Shown in pieces: positions 9,714-17,547 of a stretch of 64,000 nucleotides of DNA. Position 1 is the first letter of the stretch, and every line of letters begins with the position of its first letter. The translations under genes were made by a program, and so were the position numbers. The notes below the pieces were generated by a model. It searched no databases. It was not told where the DNA came from and saw only the letters and a program-made list of their open reading frames with translations. Source of the stretch: Kallipyga gabonensis (GTDB lineage: Bacteria > Bacillota > Clostridia > Tissierellales > Peptoniphilaceae); assembly GCF_001286805.1 (NCBI RefSeq), contig NZ_CXYV01000002.1:1178001-1242000 (forward strand), written 5' to 3'.

Positions 9714-10464
9714 CGTCCTCCTCCTTTTCCTCTAATCTATCCTTGTCAATCACTTCCACATGAAAGGCTGGCTCCCCCTCTTCCTGTCTGAGCCTGATCG
9801 TTCGTGACCGTGTCATCTCTAATAAAGACAGAAATGTGGCGATCGCTCTGGGGCGATTATACTGGGCAAGGGGAAGAAGGTCAAAAAAGCTAAAATGTTG
9901 TCCAGTTCGAAGTTTTTCTCGTATCTCAGCAGCCACTTTTTCTACCGGATACTTTTCCAGAGAAAGGATACGGTAGGCTTGAAAGTCCTCCTTTTCTCCT
10001 TCTTCTTTTCGATGAAGAATAGCCTGAAAAGCAAAATACAGGGCTCCGGGATCCTCCGGGATCACTTCCTCATCCTTTCGGTACTTAGCCCAATCCTCGG
10101 GCAACTTTCTCATAATAAGCGAGGCCCGGTCAAAAGCTTTACCCAACCGTCCGGCAACTTCCTTATAAACCTGGTAACGAATCAATCGCTCAATCATTTC
10201 CTCTCGGCTGGGAAGGTCGTCATCCGTCTCCTCCTGATCCTTAACCAGGCTCCGAGCTTTCATGAGGACCAGGAGAGCTGCCATGCGGATGAAGTCGCTG
10301 ACCTCCTCCGGTGGAATCGACAATCTCTGCATAGCTTCCAGGTATTCTTCTGTAATAGATGATATTTCTATATCATAAATGTTAATTTTTGATTCTTTGA
10401 TAAGGTCAAGAAGAAGGTCCATTGGGCCCGAGTAATGAGGGCCATTGACTTGAATAACAGCCAT
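9670..10464 (-). CDS. scpA: Segregation and condensation protein A
   Basis: Kleisin subunit of the bacterial condensin. 264 residues. N-terminal family motif FxGPxDLLLxLI seen as YSGPMDLLLDLI, followed by KINIYDIEISSITEEYL. The C-terminus is highly acidic and Glu-rich and lies within the scpB overlap. It starts immediately after the stop of the M50 protease gene with no spacer, as often seen for coupled genes. Confidence 0.95.
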   Translation of the reverse strand: MAVIQVNGPHYSGPMDLLLDLIKESKINIYDIEISSITEEYLEAMQRLSIPPEEVSDFIRMAALLVLMKARSLVKDQEETDDDLPSREEMIERLIRYQVYKEVAGRLGKAFDRASLIMRKLPEDWAKYRKDEEVIPEDPGALYFAFQAILHRKEEGEKEDFQAYRILSLEKYPVEKVAAEIREKLRTGQHFSFFDLLPLAQYNRPRAIATFLSLLEMTRSRTIRLRQEEGEPAFHVEVIDKDRLEEKEEDDGGGNEEKRNEGDY

Positions 10465-11088
10465 TTATACACCCATAAATAAAGAAATCATAAAGGAAAA
10501 AATTCGGTCAATAATAGGGATCATGAACTTGGAGAGGACTCCTGTAAAAACTAAGGCAAGGAGAAGGTAGTTAAAGTACCTTTCTCGTTGAGAAATCCAA
10601 TTTGTCCAATCATCCGGCAGAAAAGACATGACTACCTTGGATCCATCTAAAGGCGGTATGGGGATAAGATTAAAAACAGCAAAAGAAACCCCATAGATTG
10701 CAATATAGGTAAACAGGCGATCAATGAGTAAGTAGTGTCCATAGAAGTGTGAAAGCAAAAAGAGGGCAATAAAAGCTGAAATCAAATTCGTCATCACCCC
10801 GGCAAGGGAAGTTGTCAAGAGACCCACGCGGCGTTTTCGAAACCGGTAGGGATTGATCGGAACAGGCTTGGCCCAACCGAAACGAAAAATCAACAAGGAT
10901 ACCAGTCCCGTCCAGGAAATATGGGGAATGGGATTCAGCGTCAATCGACCGGCTTCCTTGGCAGTAGGATCGCCATTGGCATAAGCCACCGCCCCGTGAG
11001 CCAACTCATGGGAAACGATGGTGTAAAGCAAGGCAACCATCATCGCCACCGTATCTATGATATCCAGATTTTCCAGATTCCTTACCAT
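10465..11088 (-). CDS. Site-2-protease family (M50) zinc metalloprotease
   Basis: Integral-membrane rhomboid-like/S2P-type peptidase of the short YwhC-like group. 207 residues with about five hydrophobic segments. Zinc motif HELAH (H27, E28, H31) in the first membrane helix, and the third ligand in PPLDG (D148). Directly abuts scpA; an M50 peptidase beside scpAB is a frequent Firmicutes arrangement. The substrate is unknown; there is no PDZ domain. Confidence 0.9.
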   Translation of the reverse strand: MVRNLENLDIIDTVAMMVALLYTIVSHELAHGAVAYANGDPTAKEAGRLTLNPIPHISWTGLVSLLIFRFGWAKPVPINPYRFRKRRVGLLTTSLAGVMTNLISAFIALFLLSHFYGHYLLIDRLFTYIAIYGVSFAVFNLIPIPPLDGSKVVMSFLPDDWTNWISQRERYFNYLLLALVFTGVLSKFMIPIIDRIFSFMISLFMGV

Positions 11089-11100
11089 TAAGGCCTCTTT

Positions 11101-11727
11101 CTACAAATTATCGTCATCCCTTTGTGCTGACATTCCTTCCCGATGTTTCAGGAATTCTTCTCTATTGGGCAAGTAGCATTCATAGTAGGCGTATTGGATG
11201 GCGATAATGGACTTCGCATCAACAATGTCAAAATTCTTCACCATCTCAAAAAGATCCTCTACTGGGTATTCTTCCACTTCTAAAAATTCTGTAGAATCCA
11301 GGTCCTTAGGACTGTAATTCAAACCGCGGGCGAGAAAAAGTGAAAGCTTTTCGTTGGTAAATCCCGGAGAAGAATAGGCATCCAGAAGGTAAACCAGACT
11401 TTCCGGCTGCCGTTTAATTTCTTCCTGAAGTTCACGGACAGCAGCTTCCTGGGGGCTTTCTCCCGGATCCACAAGACCTGCGGGAATTTCCAAAAGGACT
11501 TCCCCTACACCGGCCCGATATTGACGAACCATATACATCGTTCCACGGTTCGTCAGGGCAATGATGCCCACCCCCCGGGCATGAAGAGCAATTTCTCTTT
11601 TTGCATATTTCATATTTGGAAGTTCGACTGTATTTACCTTGAGCGTAAGGATTTTTCCATCATAGATGGTATCGGATTTTACCGTTGTTTCCATCATACT
11701 TTCCAAATGATCGTCTTTATCCGCCAT
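11101..11727 (-). CDS. NUDIX hydrolase, ADP-ribose pyrophosphatase type
   Basis: 208-residue NUDIX protein resembling NudF, which cleaves ADP-ribose to AMP and ribose-5-phosphate. NUDIX box from G84 (GLVDPGE, then REL-QEE, R98 to E103). The usual Gly after the last Glu pair is Lys105, a small departure from consensus; all acidic metal ligands are kept. It sits between recN and the M50 gene, as in many Clostridia. Confidence 0.9.
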   Translation of the reverse strand: MADKDDHLESMMETTVKSDTIYDGKILTLKVNTVELPNMKYAKREIALHARGVGIIALTNRGTMYMVRQYRAGVGEVLLEIPAGLVDPGESPQEAAVRELQEEIKRQPESLVYLLDAYSSPGFTNEKLSLFLARGLNYSPKDLDSTEFLEVEEYPVEDLFEMVKNFDIVDAKSIIAIQYAYYECYLPNREEFLKHREGMSAQRDDDNL

Positions 11728-11747
11728 TATTCTCTCCTCTCGCCCTT

Positions 11748-13433
11748 CTAGTTTTGCTTGAGCTCCTGGGCTTGATTCAACATTTCTTCCGCTGATTTTC
11801 TAGTGGTTTTCGTCACATGGGCTCCGCCTATCAAGCGAGCCTGTTCCTCAACTCTTTCCATGAAATTCAGGTTCTGAATACAGGAATAGGTAAAGGAATT
11901 CTCCACCTTTTTATCAATCTTCAGGTGATGGTCGGCCAGAGCAGCGATTTGGGGAAGATGGGTAATGACCAAAACTTGCCGGTCTTCACCCAGTCGGCCA
12001 ATCTTTTCTGCGACGACCTGGGCTGTCCGTCCGGAGATGCCCGTATCAATTTCATCGAAGATCAAAGTGGGTGTATTTTGAATTTGAGCCACCACAATCT
12101 TGAACGCCAACATAAACCGGGACATTTCCCCCCCTGAGGCCACCCTTGAAAGAGATTCGGGAGCTTGACCGGGATTCGTGGAAATCATGAAATCCACCTC
12201 ATCCTGACCATCCGGTCCAATCGGCTTTTGTTGAAAATCAATCAAAAACTCCACCTTTTTGATGGCCATCTCCTGAAGTTCATTCCGGATCCGATCTTCC
12301 AGCCGGTTAGCAGACTCCCTTCGGAGTTGAGAAAGTTTTAACGCCTGATTTCGGATCTCCTCATCCAAATCCTTCATTTTCTTGAAAATGGAGGCACGGT
12401 AACTTTCTATGGAGTCCAACTCTTTCTTTTTCCGCTCCGCCTGATTCAAATAGGCAAGAATGTCTTCAAAACTTTGCCCGTATTTCTTCCGCAGAGATTG
12501 AAGGGTCTGAAAAATTTCATCAATTTCAGCCATCCTCCGTCCATCAAGGAGAATATTATCTCGGTAGGTCTCTATCTGATCTTCCAGGCTTTCTGCTTCA
12601 GCCTCCATCTGCCAGGCTAAATCCTTCAAGGATTGGCAGTCCGGATCCTTTCGGTAGAGGTCCTCTAAAATCTGAGCCAGAGACTGCAGTCCCCAGCGTA
12701 AGGACTGACCATCAGACCGAAGGCCGGAAAGGGCCTGACCGGACAGTTTTGCCCTCTCTTCAGCTGACGCCAGGGTGCGATATTCCCGGTTTAAGGCATC
12801 CTCATTGATGTCTTCCAACTTCGCTTGGCGAATTTCGTTAATCTGATAGGCTAAAAGGTCCTTCTCTCTGGCCAGTTCATCCGGAGCTAAATTCAGATCC
12901 TCCAGCTTGGAGAGGTAAACTTTACGCTTTTTTAAGAGAAGTGATAGTTGAGATTTAATCTCTTCAGCCTGATCCCCTAAATAGCTATCCAAAAGAGGAA
13001 GATAGCGGTCCTTGGATTTCAAAAGACTTTGAGCATTTTGAGCATGAATATCAAGAAGAAAACTACTAAAAGATCGAAGGAGATTTCGAGTGATCCCCCG
13101 GTCATTGATCTGCTGGCGATTTCCCCTCTTATCCATCGTCCGGCGAACAAGGAAAGTCCTTTCTTCATCCAAAGGAATATCGTTAGATTGTAAAAAATCA
13201 CGAAAATCCTCAGTGATGTGGTCCATCCGAAAAAGACCTTCGACAACCAGGTCCTGGTCAGGAGTCCGGCGGGTCTCCCTGTCAATTGTTCCCCCTAATA
13301 AATATTGGATGGCGGAAACGAAAAGGCTCTTTCCGGACCCGGTTTCCCCGGTGACTACGGTCTCTCCATCTTCAATATCAAGGATCCAGTTTTGAATGAG
13401 AGCAAAGTTCTTTATCCGGAGTTGATCTAGCAT
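11748..13433 (-). CDS. recN: DNA repair protein RecN
   Basis: SMC-like ATPase acting early in double-strand-break repair. 561 residues. Walker A GETGSGKS at 29-36, a long charged coiled-coil region (about 150-370), then the ABC signature region RVASGGEMSRFMLA and Walker B TLIFDEIDTGISG. Its ATG shares one base with the argR stop. argR-recN adjacency is standard in Firmicutes. Confidence 0.96.
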   Translation of the reverse strand: MLDQLRIKNFALIQNWILDIEDGETVVTGETGSGKSLFVSAIQYLLGGTIDRETRRTPDQDLVVEGLFRMDHITEDFRDFLQSNDIPLDEERTFLVRRTMDKRGNRQQINDRGITRNLLRSFSSFLLDIHAQNAQSLLKSKDRYLPLLDSYLGDQAEEIKSQLSLLLKKRKVYLSKLEDLNLAPDELAREKDLLAYQINEIRQAKLEDINEDALNREYRTLASAEERAKLSGQALSGLRSDGQSLRWGLQSLAQILEDLYRKDPDCQSLKDLAWQMEAEAESLEDQIETYRDNILLDGRRMAEIDEIFQTLQSLRKKYGQSFEDILAYLNQAERKKKELDSIESYRASIFKKMKDLDEEIRNQALKLSQLRRESANRLEDRIRNELQEMAIKKVEFLIDFQQKPIGPDGQDEVDFMISTNPGQAPESLSRVASGGEMSRFMLAFKIVVAQIQNTPTLIFDEIDTGISGRTAQVVAEKIGRLGEDRQVLVITHLPQIAALADHHLKIDKKVENSFTYSCIQNLNFMERVEEQARLIGGAHVTKTTRKSAEEMLNQAQELKQN

Positions 13434-13885
13434 TATTTTAAGAGCTCCTGAATATCCTTAACGGTCAAATCGATCTTCGACTTATCATCAACAGCAACGA
13501 AAATGGTATCCATGCCGGTAACCATGCCTTCAATATTTTCAATCTTGGCGTTGGTGATGGCCATGCCACAAACCGCTGCACAGTAGAGAACGGTCTGAAT
13601 GATGATCAAATTTTCATTATGATGAACGGAAAGAACCGCTGAGCGAAGAATATTGGTTAGCCGTTCATTCAGGGAATCCTGGATGGGGTCCAAAACAGTA
13701 TATTTATAGAGACCATTGGACAGTTGAATTTTTGTGATCCGGAGTTCCTTGATATCCCTGGAGATGGTAGCCTGGGTGGCTTCTACCCCTTCTTTTTTCA
13801 AGAGTTCTGATAGTTCTTCCTGTGTTTGCACATTGTTATTCTCAATCAGGTCCAGGATCAACCGTTGTCGGTTATATTTTTTCAT
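13433..13885 (-). CDS. argR: Arginine repressor ArgR/AhrC
   Basis: 150-residue transcription regulator. N-terminal winged helix with QATISRDIKEL (recognition helix), and a C-terminal hexamerisation and arginine-binding domain ending IFVAVDDKSKID. The longer in-frame start at 13939 is a poor match to the family; the ATG at 13885 has GAGGAAG seven bases upstream. It lies between ispA and recN, a position where many Clostridia also carry dxs, tlyA and nadK; none of those is here. Confidence 0.94.
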   Translation of the reverse strand: MKKYNRQRLILDLIENNNVQTQEELSELLKKEGVEATQATISRDIKELRITKIQLSNGLYKYTVLDPIQDSLNERLTNILRSAVLSVHHNENLIIIQTVLYCAAVCGMAITNAKIENIEGMVTGMDTIFVAVDDKSKIDLTVKDIQELLK

Positions 13886-13901
13886 GGCTTCTTCCTCACT
13901 T

Positions 13902-14843
13902 CTATTTATTGCGTTCAACCAGAGCTCGAGCAAATTCAATCATTAATTCAGGGTGATCATAGCCCTCTAATAGAGCTAAGGCGGTTTGTGTTTCCTTTTT
14001 CAAAGCCAATTGCAAACCGTCTACCCCAAGGTCGTCAACAAGAGTTTTCTTCTTTCGTTCCTTATCCTCAGCCCGGTCAAAAATATCATCCTTCATCTGG
14101 AAAGCCATACCCAAATGGTAGCCAAATTCTCCGGCTCGATCTTCTTCCTCAGGGCTTCCTCCTCCTAAAATGACCCCCATACGACAAGCTGCGATGAAGA
14201 GGGCACATGTTTTTTTCTCCACCATAACTTTGACCCAAGACGGGGATTGGATGAGGTCGGGACGGAGGTCCAAAGCCTGTCCCCCCACCATTCCATGAAG
14301 TCCGGACAAGCGGTAAAGAACCCCCATAGCCCGGATAAGTCTCTCCTTTTCTTTATGGGGAGCCGCTAATAAAGCTTTCAGACCAACTTCCATCGATAGG
14401 TTGAGGAGGCCGTCACCTACTAAAATTGCCTTATCCTCTCCGTACCGGATATAACAGGTGTCTTGTCCTCGCCTAAGGCTATCATTGTCCATAGCAGGAA
14501 GGTCATCGTGGACAAGGGAATAGGAATGAATGAGTTCCAGACTGGCCGCAAGATTAAGCAAAATTGAATTATTTATAGGATTTGAACCCTTAAGTCCATA
14601 AGCCAGAGCCATTAAAAAGGGTCTAACCCTCTTTCCTCCGAAGGAAGCATAGGTGTAGGCCTCTCCCATTTTCAAACTCCGACTCATATTTATCGTTTCT
14701 TCATCGGAAATCATCCTTTCCTCAGCCTCCCTGAGAGGATTAATCCAGTCAGGGTCGAGTTCGGAAAAGATCATCTTTAAGTGTTGGTCGAAAACAGAAG
14801 TAAAATCTCGGTATGCCTTACTCCAATCAGTCCATCCGTCCAT
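13902..14843 (-). CDS. ispA: Polyprenyl synthetase, farnesyl diphosphate synthase type
   Basis: Short-chain trans-prenyltransferase condensing IPP with allylic diphosphates for undecaprenyl and other isoprenoids. 313 residues. First Asp-rich motif DDLPAMD (D113, D114, D119), second MKDDIFD (D252, D253, D256), plus GKRVRP near residue 70. A TTG two codons upstream is possible, but the ATG at 14843 has AGGGGG 8 bases ahead. It overlaps xseB by 17 bases. The IspH at the end of the same run feeds this enzyme. Confidence 0.93.
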   Translation of the reverse strand: MDGWTDWSKAYRDFTSVFDQHLKMIFSELDPDWINPLREAEERMISDEETINMSRSLKMGEAYTYASFGGKRVRPFLMALAYGLKGSNPINNSILLNLAASLELIHSYSLVHDDLPAMDNDSLRRGQDTCYIRYGEDKAILVGDGLLNLSMEVGLKALLAAPHKEKERLIRAMGVLYRLSGLHGMVGGQALDLRPDLIQSPSWVKVMVEKKTCALFIAACRMGVILGGGSPEEEDRAGEFGYHLGMAFQMKDDIFDRAEDKERKKKTLVDDLGVDGLQLALKKETQTALALLEGYDHPELMIEFARALVERNK

Positions 14844-15084
14844 GGTCAAGTCCCCCTACTATTGAAGAATCCAGGGTGACATCAACTTGATCCCCTTCCA
14901 GCCGACGAACGGAAAGCTCAGCCTCCTCCAACCGGTCCTCCAAGTGGCCGGCCAGAGCTTTAGCTTCTTTATAGATAGCCAGACTTTCTTCCAGGGAATG
15001 ATTGTCTTGAAGGGACTCCACCAGTTTTTTTAACCGGACCATCCCTTCTTCAAAAGTTAGCTTGTTATCAGTCATCTGGGTCAT
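14827..15084 (-). CDS. xseB: Exodeoxyribonuclease VII small subunit
   Basis: 85-residue helical subunit of exonuclease VII, with the family pattern LTFEEGMVRLKKLVESL and LEESLAIYKEAKAL. It overlaps xseA by 17 bases and ispA by 17. The ATG at 15084 has AAGGA about 7 bases upstream; a second ATG three codons later is also possible. Confidence 0.93.
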   Translation of the reverse strand: MTQMTDNKLTFEEGMVRLKKLVESLQDNHSLEESLAIYKEAKALAGHLEDRLEEAELSVRRLEGDQVDVTLDSSIVGGLDHGRMD

Positions 15085-16300
15085 TTTTTTCCTTCTTTTC
15101 TACGGCCACCCGGTAGGTATAGGCCATGGACTTCAAGAGATAGGTCTTGTCGACATTTACTTCCTCATCTCCCTTTACCAAGTCTCCCCCCATGTGAAAT
15201 AAAGACCAGGTCGTCCGGTCGCACAAATCCTGGTTTTTATTTTCCAGAACTTTTTCATAGCGATCATAGGCCAAGGTCTTTAGCTGGTTAAGTGATCCTC
15301 GCTTTTGGTCAAGCTGGTCTTGCATTAACCGATTAAGTCGGGTTTGTAGACGATTTAAGGTCAGAAGAGAATGGTGAATCTGTACCCGGGGATGAAGGTT
15401 TTCACTCCTTTGTTGGAGGTGGAAAAGATTCCTTCTTCTTTGATGGATCATCTCCAGAGTTTGAGACTGAGCCCGGGTCAACCATCCATCGACTTCCTGA
15501 AGAATCTGTAGGCGGTCCGGGGTGACTAGAGAGGCGGCTTCCGTGGGTGTGGATGCCCTCCGATCGGCAACCAGATCCGATAAACTTGTATCCACCTGGT
15601 GACCGATAGCGGTGACAACGGGGATGGGCGAACGAGCGATGGCTCGGACTAGAGCTTCCTCATTAAAACAGGAAAGATCCTGGCCGGATCCTCCGCCCCG
15701 AGCAATAACAACGACATCAATAGGCTTTTGGGCGGAGAAGGTGACTAAATCTCTCAAGGCATGAATAATTTCTTTGCTGGCCGCCTGACCCTGGACAGAA
15801 GCCGGGGCAAAATAAACAGGGACCAGGGGGTAGCGGAGATTGACCTCGTTGCAAAAATCATGGAGGACCGCCCCACTGGCAGAGCTGATCAGGCCGATCC
15901 CTCGAGGGTAAACCTTCAGGGGTCGCTTTCGGTCCGGATTGAACAGACCTTCTTCCGCCAGTTTCTTTTTTAGTGCCATAAGCTCCAGGAAGTCAGCTGC
16001 CTGGCCGATGGGATGGATACCGGTCACACGGATTTGATAAATCCCACCCGCCTTATAAAGGGCTAGAGAGCCTGTGACCAGAAATTCCATGCCTTCCTGA
16101 ATGATAGACCAATCTAAGGATCGATCAAAGGAAACACAATGAATTAAAGAGGTCTCATCCCGGAGATCAAAATAGAGAAAACGGGCTTTTTTAAGATTGA
16201 CTACCTGACCTTTGACCAGTAGTCCCTGTAGGTGAACATCTCGCTTGAAGAGACTTTCCAGGTAAAGGGTGAGTTGGGATACGGTAATGGCCTTCCTCAT
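15068..16300 (-). CDS. xseA: Exodeoxyribonuclease VII large subunit
   Basis: Catalytic subunit of exonuclease VII, which degrades single-stranded DNA in repair. 410 residues. An N-terminal OB fold (about 1-100) is followed by the nuclease core with PRGIGLISSASGAV, VIARGGGSGQDL and AIGHQVDTSLSDLVADRRASTP-type motifs, then a coiled-coil C-terminus. Its ATG overlaps the nusB stop by 4 bases. Confidence 0.96.
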   Translation of the reverse strand: MRKAITVSQLTLYLESLFKRDVHLQGLLVKGQVVNLKKARFLYFDLRDETSLIHCVSFDRSLDWSIIQEGMEFLVTGSLALYKAGGIYQIRVTGIHPIGQAADFLELMALKKKLAEEGLFNPDRKRPLKVYPRGIGLISSASGAVLHDFCNEVNLRYPLVPVYFAPASVQGQAASKEIIHALRDLVTFSAQKPIDVVVIARGGGSGQDLSCFNEEALVRAIARSPIPVVTAIGHQVDTSLSDLVADRRASTPTEAASLVTPDRLQILQEVDGWLTRAQSQTLEMIHQRRRNLFHLQQRSENLHPRVQIHHSLLTLNRLQTRLNRLMQDQLDQKRGSLNQLKTLAYDRYEKVLENKNQDLCDRTTWSLFHMGGDLVKGDEEVNVDKTYLLKSMAYTYRVAVEKKEKNDPDD

Positions 16301-16689
16301 TGTTGGCTCACAATCCCTGATAAGACTCCATTGATAAAGCGGTAAGCTTGATCGTCTGAAAATCGCTTAGCAATGTCCACGCATTCATTGATCGTAACTG
16401 CATAGGGAATATCCTTCATAAAGAGGATTTCATTGGTTGCTACCTGGAGGATCGCCCTATCAACCAAACTGAGGCGGTCAAGGGTCCAGCCAACCAGGCG
16501 ATCTTCAATTCGCTGGTTAATCTCTCCCCTATGTTCTTGAAGAGAGAGGAGAGATTGATTCAAATAGGTATTATCCCTGGGCAAACCGTAATTTTCCAGT
16601 CGTTGAGGAATATCTTCAATCTCGCACTGGTTGGACAGGACCTCATAAGTGATTTTCACCAACCACTCTCGTTGTTCCGCACGTTTCAT
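16297..16689 (-). CDS. nusB: Transcription antitermination factor NusB
   Basis: 130-residue NusB, the RNA-binding antitermination factor used in rRNA transcription. C-terminal motif RAILQVATNEILF, then INECVDIAKRFSDDQAYRFINGVL. It begins 30 bases after efp and overlaps xseA by 4 bases. Confidence 0.95.
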   Translation of the reverse strand: MKRAEQREWLVKITYEVLSNQCEIEDIPQRLENYGLPRDNTYLNQSLLSLQEHRGEINQRIEDRLVGWTLDRLSLVDRAILQVATNEILFMKDIPYAVTINECVDIAKRFSDDQAYRFINGVLSGIVSQQ

Positions 16690-16719
16690 GTCGGACCTCC
16701 CCGGTGGTATTCTGAGAAA

Positions 16720-17277
16720 TTATACACGAGACAGGTATTCACCCGACCGGGTATCAATTTTAATGACATCGCCAATGTTAACAAAGAGAGGAACATCAAA
16801 GGTGGCACCGGTTTCAACGGTGGCAGGCTTGTTGGCATTGGTCGCCGTATTTCCCGCTACGCCGGGTTCCGTTTGGGTTACTTCAAGCTCAACAAAGTTT
16901 GGTGGAGCAACATCGAAGGGCTGGTTCTGGTAAAAACGCATAGTCACCGAATCAGACTCTCTCACGTACTTCATCGCCTCCTCCACCATTTTTTCTTCCA
17001 GGGGAATCTGCTCATAGGATTCAGGATCCATAAAATAATAGAGGTTACCATCTTTGTAGAGATATTGCATCTCACGGGTTTCAATCCGTGCTTCTTCAAA
17101 CTTGTCATTGGGGTTGAAGGTGACTTCTTTGGATCCTCCACTCATGACCGAACGAATTTTAGACCGAACGAAGGCAGCCCCCTTCCCGGGCTTGACATGT
17201 TGAAAATCGATGATTTCATAAACATCACCTTCATAAACAAAAGTTGTTCCTTTTCTCAAATCATTGGCTGAAATCAT
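16720..17277 (-). CDS. efp: Translation elongation factor P
   Basis: 185-residue EF-P, which relieves ribosome stalling at polyproline. Domain I contains the modified-lysine loop PGKGAA with K32, the position modified in Bacillus. The end has the SGEYLSRV family terminus. The start at 17277 follows an excellent GAGGAGGT; an upstream in-frame start at 17340 falls inside the promoter and is rejected. It is the first gene of a sixteen-gene co-directional run. Confidence 0.97.
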   Translation of the reverse strand: MISANDLRKGTTFVYEGDVYEIIDFQHVKPGKGAAFVRSKIRSVMSGGSKEVTFNPNDKFEEARIETREMQYLYKDGNLYYFMDPESYEQIPLEEKMVEEAMKYVRESDSVTMRFYQNQPFDVAPPNFVELEVTQTEPGVAGNTATNANKPATVETGATFDVPLFVNIGDVIKIDTRSGEYLSRV

Positions 17278-17311
17278 AATTACCTCCTCATAGAAATAAA
17301 CAGTCAAGGCT

Positions 17312-17340
17312 ATTATAACAATTGTTTCATTATTATACAA
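17312..17340 (-). promoter_or_regulatory. Sigma-A promoter of efp and the downstream gene run
   Basis: Minus-strand -35 TTGTAT (17335-17340), a 17-base spacer and -10 TATAAT (17312-17317). Predicted start of transcription is near 17305, leaving a leader of about 28 bases ahead of efp. Confidence 0.75.
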
Positions 17341-17451
17341 TCTTTCCGGAAATTTCTGTATAAAAAAGCCTCTGCTATTCTTTACTTTTCCAAAAGAAAA
17401 TCGTCCGAAAATGTCCTTTTTCTCTCTTCTTATTCTAAAAAGTTATAAGTA

Positions 17452-17495
17452 AAAAACCGCTATAACAACGATAGCTCATCGTTATAGCGGTTTTT
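17452..17495 (-). terminator. Terminator of the surface-protein gene (probably bidirectional)
   Basis: A 15-bp perfect stem (17452-17466 with 17481-17495) and a 14-base loop. A-rich and T-rich flanks make it usable in both directions. It lies 53 bases beyond the stop of the surface-protein gene. The roughly 110 bases between it and the efp promoter contain no recognisable gene. Confidence 0.85.
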
Positions 17496-17547
17496 ATTAA
17501 GTCATTTTATAGAATCCCATTTAACAAAACAATCATCAATTCCTCAA

